Positions 34,404 to 47,354 of a DNA stretch of 64,000 nucleotides are shown piece after piece. Each line of letters begins with the position of its first letter. Position 1 is the stretch's first letter. The notes beneath the pieces are model-generated. The model saw only the letters and a list, made by a program, of their open reading frames with translations. It did no database searches and was not told the DNA's origin. A program made the position numbers and the translations under genes. Origin of the DNA: Coptis chinensis (lineage: Eukaryota > Streptophyta > Magnoliopsida > Ranunculales > Ranunculaceae); NCBI GenBank assembly GCA_015680905.1, contig CM027380.1, positions 51,003,001-51,067,000 of the forward strand, read 5' to 3'.

Positions 34404-34413
34404 TTTATATAGG
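34404..34413 (-). promoter_or_regulatory. Internal TATA box before E2 ORF C (unit A)
   Basis: CCTATATAAA on the minus strand, at the position equivalent to 6,584-6,593 in L. The leader that follows (34,071-34,403) holds decayed GC-rich motifs such as GAGCGACTTTCGCC at about 34,152-34,165. Confidence 0.5.
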
Positions 34414-34870
34414 TTTTAAGTTGCTAAACCGGATCGGGAAGTTTCCAAAAGTTTTGGCGGTTTAAAATACCAAAATTTCCAAACCCAAAACGGAAAACAA
34501 CTCATTTCTTGATTCTAAAAACAAACCTAGTATCTTTTAGGTTGAATTTATGATAGAATCTACCTATTTAATCGATATTTCATCCTACCATAATACTTAT
34601 TCATAGATATGCCTAAACGCCATATTTTCACCTTGACTCCGCCAATAAATTCTAAGGCGAGGGTCATATAAAAATAATGCTTTGGAATAGATAAAAACCA
34701 CCCCAAACAATTTGGGAAGGTGGGATCAATATTAAACAACCACGATAATGAAAATAACCACATTATATTAAAATTTTCATTGAACATTTCACTACAAAAT
34801 TCAAATTCACGGAAATAAAACTTACATGAAAATAAATGACAATAATGAAACTACAAATAAAAATAGAACA
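34414..34870 (-). other. Spacer between E2 ORF A and the ORF C promoter (unit A)
   Basis: AT-rich and non-coding; no feature beyond possible upstream promoter sequence. Confidence 0.45.
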
Positions 34871-36055
34871 TCAAACGATACTATCCCTAATCACTCTGTA
34901 CTAGTAGCGATGGCACGCTCGGAGATGGCTCCCGAAAGCTCCGATGGCCGAAGCACCATTAGATCCTTCGTGACGGCGCGACGTGCCTCGATGGTGTGTC
35001 CTCAGAAGGAGAGTCCCCCCCGTGAGGTGGGAATCGTCGCGAGCATGTCGGTCCGTGAATCGGCGTGAGGCTTCTAGCTCGACCTCATCTGTTCCCACCT
35101 CTCATCCTCTCTCTCGTAGATGCCGGATCTCGAAGTTATGATGGATAGTTGCATGTCGAGTCGGTCTTCAGCAGATGGTGTTGGCCGAGCGCATGCCGAT
35201 GAATTACGGCCATGCGTTGCTGGCGTCTGACACCAAAGACTCTCCAGGGGCATCCGCATCAAAACAAGTCAAATCCTCCTCATCCTCCTCCGAGGCATTC
35301 TCATTTCCCCATCCTCCCTCGGCATTCTCGTTTCCCCCATCCTCTTCGTCTTCTTCTCTATCCTCACCAACCTCCAAACTTCGTTGGACACACTCCTTAT
35401 AGATCGCGAGGGGTTTGATTGTAGGGGTGATGTATGTCCTATCGGGCCTTTGAGTGCTCTCAACCTCAACATGATCTTGGTTATCAACACGGGGAGAGGT
35501 GCAACCGGACTTCCCTACTCCCCTAATCATGCTAAGCAAAAACTCCAAGATGCAGAACTTCGTTACTTTTGCTCACTCCGGGTATCCATAAGATGTGGAG
35601 GCAATTCAGGCCGATGTCGCTGACCTTCTCCTTCCCGGGCGTTCCGGCCAATCCATCTGCTGACCAGTGGTTGGTCCTAAGGGGATGCCTGGCGAACCGC
35701 GATCGATCTCGCATTGTAGTTCCTCAGAATGCGTCATCCGTTCATCAATGGCTCTACCCCATTATATTGGGACTCCTGTAGCGTGACATCTAGATGGATT
35801 CTAAGCGGAATGCCTAGAATCTCATCAAACCCAAAGATTCACTTCCTTCCTCCTCTTAGCCACCAAAACAAAAATCCTAGTCCCTTCCAACTCCCTCGTA
35901 TTGTAGAATCGTCGGGACTAAGTTTTAGGGTAATAGAAAACTTCGGTCGAGTACCACAAGCTATTCTAGTCTCGTTGATCGATTCATCACCGTAAAGCGG
36001 TCTTGAAGTGGTCGCTATAAAGCTTGCTCACGGTAAAATTAAGTTGTTGAGCCAT
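34871..36055 (-). pseudogene. E2 ORF A (unit A), frameshifted
   Basis: ATG at 36,053-36,055 (minus; MAQQLNF in this copy, MAQQRILREQAF in unit B). Several frames are needed to reach the end near 34,871. An acidic stretch rich in Glu and Asp is encoded at about 35,270-35,350, and a coiled-coil-like and Arg-rich part follows. Same layout as L ORF A. Function unknown; this copy cannot be translated through. Confidence 0.6.
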
Positions 36056-37059
36056 TGGAAGTTTGAATACGGTTTGAGGTTTGTAGAAGGTAAGGGGAAG
36101 CAATGAGGGACACCTCACTAAAAGGATGGTGGTGGTGGTGTGGTGGCGGCAGCACCAAAATTTTTATTTTATTTTGATTTTTGGTGTTTTTTGTTGATTT
36201 AAATTGGTGGAGGTTGTGGGCGGTGCGGGTTGGAGTCGATTGGGTTGGTCTTGGATTGTGGCGTGGGTAATTGGGTTTTGTTTTTTTATTTTTTTTTTAG
36301 GTTTTGGAAGCTTTGTTAATGGCGTTAATGGCGGTTTGGAGAATATGAACGCCGTATTGTTGAAGGTAAGTATGGCGGGTTGGGCCCAAGCCCAATTAAA
36401 TTTGTGAATTTTTCGATTTTTTCGCTAAACTTCAAATCAAAATTGCTGCTTCAGACGGGTCCGATTTTTTGCGAATGAGATATGAAAATGATCAGGAGAG
36501 AATTTCCAATCAATGATCCATAAAACACTCTATTCGACCGTGGATGACATATAAGATAATGGAAAATGCCGAGAAGTGCGTGCATGACGTCGTTATCACG
36601 GCAGCTGAACTCTAAATTCATAGATTATGTCAACCCGAATCGAACACAATTAAACGGCCTAAGCAATTCTAATGGGACATAAAACATTTTAGGGGCGGAA
36701 AATACCGTACATTCCCCAAAACAAATTTTTACAAACGAAGCTTAGAAAATTTGTTTTAGCAGTAGGTCTTTTTAAAGTCGATTCGAGACTTCCTAGTTTA
36801 CTATGTTTATTATTTAATATTTTTACTTTTATAAGGAAAACAATGAGCAAGAAAAGACATAATTCACCTCCGTAGAGAAACATGACTCAAAAAACGAAAA
36901 AAATATGCAAGAGTGGAAAAAAACATTAATTATGTTAAGCGTGGACTTAGGATCCGGTACTTCATAAACCACACTCCGTAGGGATGGCCCGTTACCTTAA
37001 TGGTGCACTCACCAATATATGAAAATGAAAGGAAATGCACCAAACACAAAAAGTTGAGT
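36056..37059 (-). other. E2 spacer upstream of ORF A (unit A)
   Basis: Non-coding. It includes the site near 36,990 equivalent to E1's insertion point in L, here uninterrupted (GATGGCCCGTTACCTTAATG), which confirms the E1 insertion and its CCCGG duplication. Confidence 0.65.
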
Positions 37060-37564
37060 CGTTTATAGTCCGGATACTTTCGAGTATCTAAAACATATGT
37101 ATGAACATGCAGTTTATCATATATCAACAACCGAAATAGTTGTGGATTATTCCATAAATAAATATCACAGAAAACATATCCAAACACAATCAAGCACCAT
37201 GATTTCCAATGACGCAACCTAGTGAAATGAAAGCGAAGTCGGATCACCCTATTACGTAACCTAGCATGCACCTTCTTTTTCATTTTTTGAATGAGTGGGT
37301 GTTCTAGTAAATAAGTGTGGAAAAGTGAATGGTTGTGGAGAATATGGTGGATATGGATAAGTTGTAGAAGGATAGCATGTAAAAATAAGGATGTGGGTTT
37401 AGCACAAAACTCGTTAAATGGGTGTAGGTAGGGGATGTCTCAAAGTCTGAAAATGAAGGTGTCAAAGCGCTTTTTGTCTTACAAGTATTCATTTTACTAG
37501 GTGGATTTAAAACTTATGAAGCCTGGAAAACAAAAGGATCAGAGTGCAAACTTCGAGATTCCTT
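37060..37564 (-). pseudogene. E2 gag-protease tail, cut at the duplication junction (unit A)
   Basis: The C-terminal part only: VLNPHPYFYMLSFYNLS-type sequence and the basic run MKKKVHARLRNRVIRLRFHF, then KSWCLIVFGYVF. At 37,564/37,565 the sequence switches to E1 integrase. The same part with its upstream gene is at 55,351-55,796 in unit B. Confidence 0.7.
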
Positions 37565-37749
37565 ATTGAAAACACGATGGTCCGTCCTTTCATTGTGTCA
37601 CCGGGTGAAACATTATGGGGCAATCTCTTTGCTTAATCCAAAAGATAACATCAATTTCAAGTCAATGGACAACGCCAAAACATTACCACAAATTACGCCA
37701 CCGTGATGTCAATGACTCTTCTTCTAAACTCGCTAAATCGACTAGATGT
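37565..37749 (+). pseudogene. E1 integrase C-terminal fragment (unit B)
   Basis: A copy of the last part of integrase (GAISLLNPKD and KHYHELR-like sequence), with extra frame breaks. It has no upstream integrase, so it is only a duplication scar. Confidence 0.75.
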
Positions 37750-39216
37750 TTCGCTTACGCATTCGATCTTGTTTCTATAGAGGGTACCATTTTGGTAGCC
37801 GGGCATCTTCTATCATATGATCTCCAAAGTTCTTTTTGAGCAGGTGTGGTTGCAAGCCTTTAACCTTAGTCCACTTTAAAAACTCTTTTTACGTAACGGA
37901 GTATAAATGTATTCGGGTAATTAACTACTTGCAGCAAACGCGATTTTCGTAAACGATGGGTACCTAAAATTTCAACTCCTTCCTTCTCTTCCCTTTTCTA
38001 CCTCTCTACCTCGCTTAACTTCAGCTAATCATTTGGTGTAAGTCTCACTCATCACTTAATGGGAATGGTCGTGAGTTCTTTGCTCGTGAAACGACGGCGC
38101 CAAGTGATGGCCGGTGTATGACATTGTTAAACACCCTTCCTCGCTTAGGCCCGACTTCATCCGATACTAGCCGCTTTAAGGTATACTTTTGTCTAACACC
38201 AATCGCGATGATAATCTTCGCCGCCACCAAGCCCCACATGCGATTCGGATCGCCTGAGAATCTGACGATAAAAGACTCGATTCGCCTTTAAGAATCTGAC
38301 GCTAAAAAGACTCGATTCGCCTTGAGGATCCGGGACGCTAAAAGACTCCGCTTTGTAAATATGTTTATTTTGTTACCTTTTCCTTTGCATTAAGTTTCAG
38401 CACAAGGGATTCGTGTCAAACCTCAGATGTTGCATACTTGAACACAAACGGCAATGGATTCCACCTCGCACTCAACCCTAGAATTGGTTACTTTGAGTCC
38501 CATGGGGCGGCTCTGAGGATAGCCGATGTAAAAGGGCAATTTTATTAGACCGAAGCGCATAAGACGGGTCCAGATGGTACCGCCCCCGCCTCTAACCCCA
38601 TAATACATAGAGGTGAAGCCACAAATTAGCCGGATTGGGTTCGCCTCCAGAGCCTACATGACAGCTTGTCTATGATTTAAGATGGTGACTCGACATCCAA
38701 AGGTTTTTCATGTATATCTCCCTTTGTATGTAAATAAAACCCTTTACACTTTCCTTCTTTAAAAAAAAAAAAAAAAAAAAAATTGTGGCTTTCAAGAATG
38801 ACTCATATAATGGATAGAATTTTTCGTAACCGATCGCTTTTGATATTTCATTCGTCCAATTCGAGTCCAAACGAAGTCGGGTACGAACTAGATTTTTAGG
38901 TTTAAATCAGGCTTTAGGGGCTTTTGATTTGGGCTTCGAGAAAATTTTTGGCCCAAAAAAAATATCGATTTCTCGGCCCATTTAAACCCAAAAATACCCG
39001 ATAACACGCTGCCACAAATCCACGCTTTCGCCTTCCTAAAACCGGATCTTGCCCCTCTCGAATCGGCTTCCTCGCACGGATGATAGGCCCACACTAAAAC
39101 CAGGTCTCAATCAAGCGAGACCCTCACAAAACCTGATCAAGATTTCCCTCCCATTTTATCATCCCAATTCTTCCCCTCATCAATAATCAATAGCCATCCT
39201 CCCTCTTAGATCAGCA
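37750..39216 (+). other. Non-coding module before ORF A (unit B)
   Basis: Second copy of 19,493-20,909, with a TATA-like AGTATAAATG (about 37,901), donor GTAAGT (about 38,039), ~34-bp tandem units (38,254-38,350), AATAAA and the A-run 38,761-38,781. Confidence 0.6.
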
Positions 39217-40395
39217 ATGGCTGGAAACAGTACGGATTTGTGTGGAAAACATTTTGGAAATTTGTTTGAAAACGGATGTTTGCTCCATTCTTTGATCACG
39301 AAAATTCACTTCTAGAGGATGGGAGAGTTTGTTATATACCAATGGAGGGCTTTATTCTAAGGATTTGGTGATGAAATTCTACTACGACAATGGAAGCTTT
39401 AATGGCTACCATTTTGATCACCACCGAGGGTGTGCGCCACGGTCACACACCGGTGTTGCTTCTCCCGATCACGGGGCATTCCACTAGGTCGACCACCTGG
39501 ATCGACTCAAGAGCAGTTCGTGGTACCCACGACTTACGGTAATCCAATGCTCGACACGCTTTATCGGTGGAGAGTACAACATCGACGGAAATGCGCCAGA
39601 CAGATCGGACACGGTGCGACGGAACCAGCCTAGCAGTGACTCAATGGTCGGACTGAACGCCATTGGCACCTCGCCTTCCGACATCAACAAGACCTTCCTC
39701 CACCTTCTCTCGATCCTTTTCAGAGCTGAAGCGGTAACTTCTCGATCGCTATCCCTTCTTTTTGATATTATCACACATGCCACTTTTTAGGTCAGCCCCT
39801 TGCCGCTCTAGTAACGCAAGTCATGATTAATCCGGCTTTCTCATGCGCCACCCCACTACCCCTATACCACAATATGAGAATATGCTGGTCTTTAAGAAAT
39901 GCATACAAGACCCTTGGGAACCCAAAGCACCTAGGGGCTGCCGAAAGCACGCTTAGCTGTAGATCCTCTCACCCACCATACTTTGATGAGATCGCCATGA
40001 GTAAGATCACCCAACCCATAGAGGTCCTACGGCAGTGAATAGGGTCCGAGAGACATGTACACTCGCCAGGTATCGATGAGACGCACTTTAAGCGAAGTTA
40101 AGGACCGATATGACCACTCGCCACGAAGTCGATGACAGATAGCATGGGTGAATTCCAAAGAGGAAATGAGAGCCTCCATGACTACATTTCAGACAAGATG
40201 CTTACCGCCGTAACCGGGCCAAATAATGTTCATGGCGAGCCAAAGATCGGGCCAGTTCGTGATGGATACTCTTGGTGATATCCAGAGCGCTTAGCCTCCA
40301 CGGAGCTCAGATCGCACGACGTCGCAGAATCCCCGGTTCTTCTTCCGCGAGCCCCCGGGACTCTACTACAGCACTGCAGGATCATCAAGAGCTAG
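39217..40395 (+). pseudogene. ORF A of E1 (unit B)
   Basis: ATG 39,217, then the same order as 20,910-22,093 but with more indels, so the longest remaining frame is short (39,823-40,038, with SSHPPYFDEIAMSKITQPIE). The first frameshift comes within the first dozen codons. The damage differs from that of unit A, so comparing the two shows which breaks are private. Confidence 0.65.
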
Positions 40396-41331
40396 TTTTA
40401 TTTTTTTCGGTCTTGTATAATATTTATATCGATATTTTATTTTACGATTTTTGCACTTTCTAGCTTAATAGTAGATGGTTCCTAAATATTTTATCTTGAT
40501 ATATTAGCTATATCTAATAGTATATAGGTAGGAACATATATTGCTAATAATAAATTATATACATACATATATATATAAATATATTTCATATGTCATACTT
40601 AAACAACAAATTTTAACGAATTCAACACGCTCAGAAACCGATAATGAAAAAAAAAAAATAACAAAAAAAAAAAAAAAAAAAAAAAAAAACGAAAAACGGT
40701 CATGAACCACATCTAAAAACGGTCGAAAACGGTCATGACCACATCTAGAAAACGGTCGAAAACGGCAAATTTCTTTCTATAAATAAGTTCACCTCTTCCT
40801 CCATATTCACTCATTTCTTATTCTTCCCTCTACACTTCTTATTCTAAAAACGCTTTTAGATCACTCCAAGTTCAAGATTCATGGATGCACTAGAAAAGTT
40901 TGAGCAAAGAGCCTTGAATATGCTACTCAAGTTTTTCATGCTAGGTTGTTTTGTTATAGTCATGTTGTTAATGTGGCATATTATTCTATCTAATATTTAG
41001 GTTTGTAGTTAAGTTATCGTATCATTATGTTGTGTTTCCATACCATTGTATGTTCTTACATCCTATTGTGATAGTATATCTACATTTTCCTTGTCCTTCT
41101 ACTTCTACGTAAAAACAAACAAGGGCACTCCTTGTCACATGCCCCATTCTTCTCATCCACACTTCATCCACTTTTGCGATATCTTAGAAGATACACGTGG
41201 TATAACTACCCCCGTGACACCTCAAAACGTTATCTTTTACATTTTCGATGGGTGGCTATTTATACCAAGGATGAGCACCTCAAAATATTTAACTTCCCTT
41301 TCCAAAATAATTTTTCACCACTCCATCTTTA
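40396..41331 (+). other. Intergenic block with internal promoter (unit B)
   Basis: Second copy of 22,094-23,054. Poly(A) about 40,664-40,689, AACGG motifs 40,693-40,766, TATAAATA 40,778-40,785, then the same pyrimidine-rich leader. The promoter-like part is among the better preserved pieces of this unit. Confidence 0.6.
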
Positions 41332-42424
41332 ATGGCCCTCACTGAAGTTTCAGGCTCGAAAGCAAAATTTTATGGAAAATTTTCAAAATGGTCTTTTTCA
41401 TCCTTTTTTGACATCGAAATATTACGCCGAGGATGGTACCCCTCTTTTACACCATAAGCAAACATTTTATTCCGTAGAATTGGTCTTGTTATTCTATAAA
41501 AGCGGTTATTTCCAAAACGGACAATTCTTTGTCCGCATTAACGGATGCAGCATGAATTGACTATGGAAATCATCTCTCGAGGTACTTCAAATTCCTATTA
41601 CAAAACCAAGGAGTTCACCTTCAGATTCACCTTTTCGAATATCCGCATCTGATGTTTGCAACTATCCTTCACGGCGTAATACAACCGAAAACCGTATTGT
41701 TTTATCGAGATCTTTACAAAAGAACCAATTATCTGGATCCAATGGGTAGCTCATAATGTCCTAGGCACATCTAAGACTTCCAAAATAACCAAACCACTCC
41801 TCCATTTACTCACGGGTGTTGCAGACTAACCGCAATGATTTTTGCATTATAAAATTTCTCTCGAATGCGATCGCGACGCGCTGCGAAAAAAGGCAGCCCC
41901 TTTACCAACCATTATGACACTTATCATGATACATTGGGATTTTTCTAGTACTTCTCCTCATACACCTCTTCAACAGCCTAACATTCTTACCATTCACTCA
42001 AGATGTAGGAATGGATTCGAACCCCGACGTTGCAAAGAACCATGTCGGTCAGAGAACCAACGAAGATTGTTCCAATCGACAACATCTTTATGAAAATGCC
42101 TTATGCAACGATTTAATCCCATGGAAGGGCTTCGCTTAATTCAACAAGGACTGATGACATTATTCAAACGCCGAAACATTATTATCACCAAATTTCTTGA
42201 ATTTCAAGACCCGCGGACAATAAACTAAGAGGAACAAGCACAATTCTTGCACGTACCACAACCAATTCTTGGCAAATCACACTCTCATAATGGAAAACTA
42301 CCGAGATTTACCGCATTTAAAGCAAAATGTTGCAAACAGTCATTGCACGGATTGACGCAAGATAGAAAATCTTATAAACGGATCCCTTCCACAAAAGGAT
42401 CCTCGCCAAGCATTTCACCAATAA
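41332..42424 (+). pseudogene. ORF B of E1 (unit B)
   Basis: ATG 41,332. Recognisable parts are FYSVELVLLFYKSGYFQNGQ and KKAAPLPTIMTLIMIHWDFS. TAA 42,422-42,424. At least five frame breaks; none forms a long helical C-terminal frame as in unit A. Confidence 0.65.
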
Positions 42425-42568
42425 AACCATTTAAATTTTGCAATTTTATATTATTTATTTATCATTTTCTTTTTAATTTTTAATTTTCGTATGGTAATTT
42501 GTTTTACTTAATCTCATCATGCTCTAATATTTGTTTATCCTTGTCTAAACAGTCACATTTTTTTCATA

Positions 42569-43537
42569 ATGGAAGCTCCAAAGATGATCCTGCAACAATC
42601 TTTCCATTCCTTGCTAAATTCTCCCAAGATATGGACATCTTTTCGTGAGACTACATCACCAAGTCGATGGAACTCTCTCATTCTACACCCGAGCGCATAC
42701 TCCCCAGTTTGGCAACTTATTTTATAATAACATGGAAGATCTACCACCGTCCACAGTTTTCTTTGAATGGGTTTACACTCACGATTGGTAACACCCGACA
42801 CGCCTTTATGAGCCAACAGCGGGGCTATGGCTCTAGACCTTCCTTCTTTCACCAGATCTCCCCATCCAATACATGATAGAGAATGACCTTAATGACTACT
42901 CTAGGAAGATTTTGTCGCCCGCTATGGCGATGGCCTTGCCCACGCCAAAGAACGCAGTTTGGTCGGGCCGATGGCCGAAATTCACTATTCCACTAGCCAA
43001 GATGACCATGAATGTGGGAACCGCTATGTTATTTATTCTTCCTCAACATCATGGGAGATTGGCATTTTTCCACGGCATCAAAGGCAGCAGTAAGACATTC
43101 CATGCATTGGCCCAAAGAACGCACCACCTTCGACATTACGTAACTAGTAATTGAGAATCTTAAGAAGGCTCGGTCTTTTTCGCAAAGACTATATCACCCC
43201 GCCACATAAAGATGCGGATAGTGAGGACGTATTTCCTCGAAGTTTGCAGCCACCTTCAAGACCGGGTAAAGGTCGACTTTATGTGTCCAACAAACAAGAT
43301 AATTCGCTCCTTTGCGATTTCGACATGGACACGCCTCTGCAAGGTATCTTAAGAAAGTTCGCTCTTTTCCCTAATGATGATAAAATGATAGCTCATCTAG
43401 ACAATGCAAAGAAAAGGAAGTGGAGTGAAGTCCGGAAAGCTATGATAGATTGGCGGATGCCGAGAATGGCATTTCTGGCTGTGGACGAGGCAAGGAAGGA
43501 CTATCCCCCGCCTCAAGGTCAGGGCAATGTGAGTTGA
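42569..43537 (+). pseudogene. ORF C of E1 (unit B)
   Basis: ATG 42,569, TGA 43,535-43,537. The last 128 codons are open (43,151-43,537) with NAKKRKWSEVRKAMIDWRMP, whereas unit A is open through the middle. The two units are broken at different places. Confidence 0.65.
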
Positions 43538-45288
43538 TGCATGTACATATTTGTTTTATGTTTTGATGTGAAATAAATAAGGACCTAACAAAGGTGCTAC
43601 TCTAACAAGGTGTGCTTCTACTTTTATGATGTATAATATATAGTGTGTTACAATAAATTTCTGTGGAAGATGTCACTTTATTTTTGCTCAAAGCCTCTCG
43701 GTGTATACTCTTTCTTCCTCTTAACACTTTGAGGACACAAAGGTCCTAATTGTTTGGGGTGGTGAGAACCTTTGCAAAAATTAGGCATGCATAGTTGTAC
43801 ATAGTTACTTAATGTCTAAATAAACGATTTAGTGACAAATTCTCGCTTTCTTTATATGATGAAAAATATTTAGAAATCTCACCCTAGCATCAAAATTAGG
43901 ACTTGTCCTTAGAAACTTAATTTAATACGATGCAATAGTTTTTACATCTTTTCATGAGCATTCACGACCGACTATCATTAAATGTACAATGATAAGAAGT
44001 TTAAGGGACCCACGGTTAGACAACTTAGTTTCCATATCCTCGTAAGAATCTAACCAAAAGCCTCAAACTGTATGATATATGAGTAATGACACGAAGAGTA
44101 GTTCTTCCTAATAGAGAAGTTCACACGCCTACTTACTTGATCACTACCCAAATCCTAGGCGAGAATTTAGGCCTTTTTGGATCGATATAGCCAAAAATTC
44201 GCACCTGTAAAAAATTTTTTTACCGCTTAGTCGCCTTAATCGAACCTTTCATTAATCCTTTCTACTTCACCAATAAAATCATTACCCATCTAGTAACCAC
44301 AAATAAATAAGCCTACCTAGATGATGAGTATGAGAAATAGGATGAAGTCTTGCGAAAAATGAAGAGAAAAACCTTGTCACAAATCAAAATCGCCACTTAC
44401 TTTAAGAAAAAAAAGAAAAATAGAAATATGTTTCCAAAAATCAAAAGAAATATCAAGGTTAGAATTTCCCCAAAGATCAAATCAAAAAGGGAATACAAAA
44501 GCTTGAAAAATCCAAGTATGGAAACCATGTTGGAAGCAAGGAAAGAAAAAAAGATTTCTCTAGTATAAATATCTCAAGACCTTATTCTCTCATACTTATC
44601 ATTTTTTTTTGAACTTTCCATTCCATTTTCTTCTACACTACCACCTAAGCCCCATAACACCTAATAAAGACCTCTAGCTCAATTAGGAATAGGATAGTGT
44701 GATAATAAGTAGTAGTTGTGACTTCTCGACCTCGCCCTCCGACCGCCATTGAGTATGTGAGGAAACGTGTGCCCACCGCACAATCGAGATAGCAAAGCTT
44801 GAGTGGAAAAATAAGAGAGAAATTGTGTTTCGACACATACACCGTGAGAACCTACTTAAGGACGCTTATCCAAAGGATCCGAAAACGGCCCCGCCAGACA
44901 TTTCATTATTAGATCAATCGCATGTATGCTCATACGTAGATGTTTCGATTATTGTATGTATATTAACTTGAATTTCGAAAGAATAAAATCCTTGTTTCCC
45001 TCGCTTTAGAGATGACTAGATACCTGAGATTAATTAAGGAAACAAGCCTTTGTTAATGAAGTCGTTGAGTATAAATGAAGTTTGTGAGTATCTTCTCTAG
45101 AAAACTCTCACGAGGTATAACTCGGCCCACTTAGGAATTCCTAGTGGTTCAAGGCTTTGTTGCATACGGTCAATGCAACCGCGACTCGCTAAATGAGATT
45201 TAGCTTAGGACAACACATTTTTGATCACTTATCGCTTTTATCGTCTCTTCTTTGCTTGAGGACAAGCAAAGTGCTGTTTGGGGTGGTG
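43538..45288 (+). other. E1 3' UTR (unit B)
   Basis: Second copy of 25,267-27,017, PPT TGTTTGGGGTGGTG just before the LTR at 45,289. Confidence 0.75.
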
Positions 45289-47354
45289 TGATAAGCACCC
45301 AAAACTGTAATATTAAACCCCGAGACATAACATTTTGGTCGATTATGTGTTTAATAATCATGTAATAACTATATTTTCGTGACTTTGCGTTTTCCGCAAT
45401 TAAAATGAATATAGGATAAAACATGCATCAAAGTACGTGAATACGGAATATTTGGAGTTTCCCACTCGACCCCGCAAGTTCGGGTTTCCAAAAGAACGTA
45501 ACCGCATTTTTAACGGGCCCACATATGAAGAAGCAAATTTCCGATGCTCAAATCGATAAATCTAGGTGCCGACGCTTGGCTGGTGAAGCCGCCAAGTACA
45601 AGAATACGAATATTTGGAATTCACACTCAATCCCCGCGGAAGCTCAACAAAGCCCCGACTAGAGCCGGTTCCCAAAAGAAACGTAACCGGTCGTAACGGG
45701 CCCACATATAAAGAAACAGAAACTTTCGATGCTCAAATCGATAAATCTAGGTGCCGACGTTGGCTAGTGAAGCCGCCAAGTACAAGAATACGGGAATATT
45801 GAATTCCCGCCAATCCCCGTAAAAGCCCAAACAAAGCCCGACTAGAGCCGGGTTTCCAAAAAACGACCACCGCGTAATCCGCCCACATATAAAGAGGCGG
45901 TGAAACTTCCGGTTCAAATCGATAAATCTAGGTGCCGACATTGGCTAGTGAAGCCGCCATATAGCAACCCGGCGGCGAACTCGCGCAAAAGACAAAAAGT
46001 CGTAAAACGCCAATTTTGGCCGCCATTAATCACACTATCGGGCCCGTAAGACATGATGAGTCAAAGATAGGCGGTGGCAAAGAATGGTTTCAAATTGATG
46101 CCACCTTGCAATGAGAGAAGACACGCACTGCTCAAGATGGAAATGAAATTAAGCAAAGGGACAAATATAAGGCAAACAAAACATAAACTTTAAATAAGTT
46201 TTGTTTCATAAACAAAACTTAGTCACGTGAAAACAAAAACCTCGACATTCAAAGTTTTGAATGTCTCAAATGGAGTAAACAAAGCCAAAAACCGAATTAA
46301 ATGATCCTCCGGACATCCGCTTATATATATGAGGGGTTCGCCTTCATTATAAGGTCTTCAAAGATATTAATGCTTTAGCTACGCTTAGTTTTTCTTCAAG
46401 ATTTACCTTCCGCCATTTTATTTCAAAGAGCCTTAATACGCTAGAAGTTATTTTACCCTTAATAAATGACCATTTCTTGTCTTGTTTAATTTCATCTCCC
46501 CGCATTTATTTACTTAATGTATACAAAGAAGTTTTATTATTCCTACTATGATGATGAAGCTAATCCCCCGTGGGGAGTGGTTATGCCGCCGTGGTGAAAA
46601 ATCCGGATTGACTCGTTAATATTCTAGAATCACTACTTAGAATTAGGCATAGAATTAACATCCGTCCCAAAATGATCGAGATCGCATAAAGTTGGAGTCC
46701 GATGCTCCAGAACAGCCTTCGCCAAAATGTCTAAAATGTCTCGCTACTCTCCTCTGGTGTCGACAAAATTTCCTCTCCAATTCGTCCAACCTGATGTGAA
46801 CTTGTGCCGAGCTGAAATAATATACCGTAGATGAGGTATTATCGAAACTCCTTATGCTAGTGAAATGCGACCTAGAGATGTGGGCATGCACTAGGGATCA
46901 ATATTCGGCGTCGCTCCTAAACGAGACGAATTAGAGATGTAATGATTCAAGAATAAAACCTTGAAAAATGATTCTTGCATGAGCATGATTAACTCTCCCC
47001 TGTTTCTCTACTTTTGTTTACCTATATATAATCACCGTAGTAATTTATTTTATTTGCATTACCGCTATTTTAATTAAAACCAACTAAAAAGAAACCTAAA
47101 AATCCTACTCACTTAAAGTGTAACTCCTCCGTTGTGAACCTATCCGAGCCCTAAGGTTTGACGATCCCTTTACTCGACCTATCCCGCCAATCCCACGGAG
47201 TAAGGTAACTTGACTAAAACGCATTTAACTATAATGGACGTTGGACTTTGGACTTTGGACTTGGATGTGGACCTCGGACTTTGACCGTAGACCTCTGACT
47301 TAAGGAAATAAGTAATCGAAAACCAATAAACGTGTGTAAACATATGTTTTATCA
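45289..47354 (+). repeat. E1 3' LTR (unit B)
   Basis: 2,066 bp, TGATAAGCACCC...GTTTTATCA, followed by CCCGG and element L sequence exactly as at 29,090. This shared right flank shows a segmental duplication, not a second insertion. Confidence 0.92.

Larger units (their letters stand above)
19306..37564. repeat. 18.26-kb tandem duplication, unit A
   Basis: 18,259 bp, directly followed by unit B (37,565-55,796). Left break in the E1 integrase C-terminal domain, right break in the E2 gag-protease tail. The novel joint CCTT|ATTGAAAACACG at 37,564/37,565 joins CCTT (continuing as CCTTTGAAA at 55,793 in unit B) to ATTGAAAACACG (19,306). No long homology is seen between the two break sites, only a nearby TTGAAA in both. 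Confidence 0.9.

Noticed and set aside
34901-35402. Ser/Pro-rich plus-strand frames
   Set aside because: Antisense to the charged and acidic parts of E2 ORF A.
39217-43537. A second set of accessory genes independent of E1
   Set aside because: These are the unit B copies of E1 ORFs A, B and C; flanks, LTR and TSD are the same, so it is a segmental duplicate.
37565-47354. A separate retrotransposon insertion with its own 5' end
   Set aside because: It starts inside integrase with no LTR, PBS or TSD on the left; the boundary is the duplication joint.
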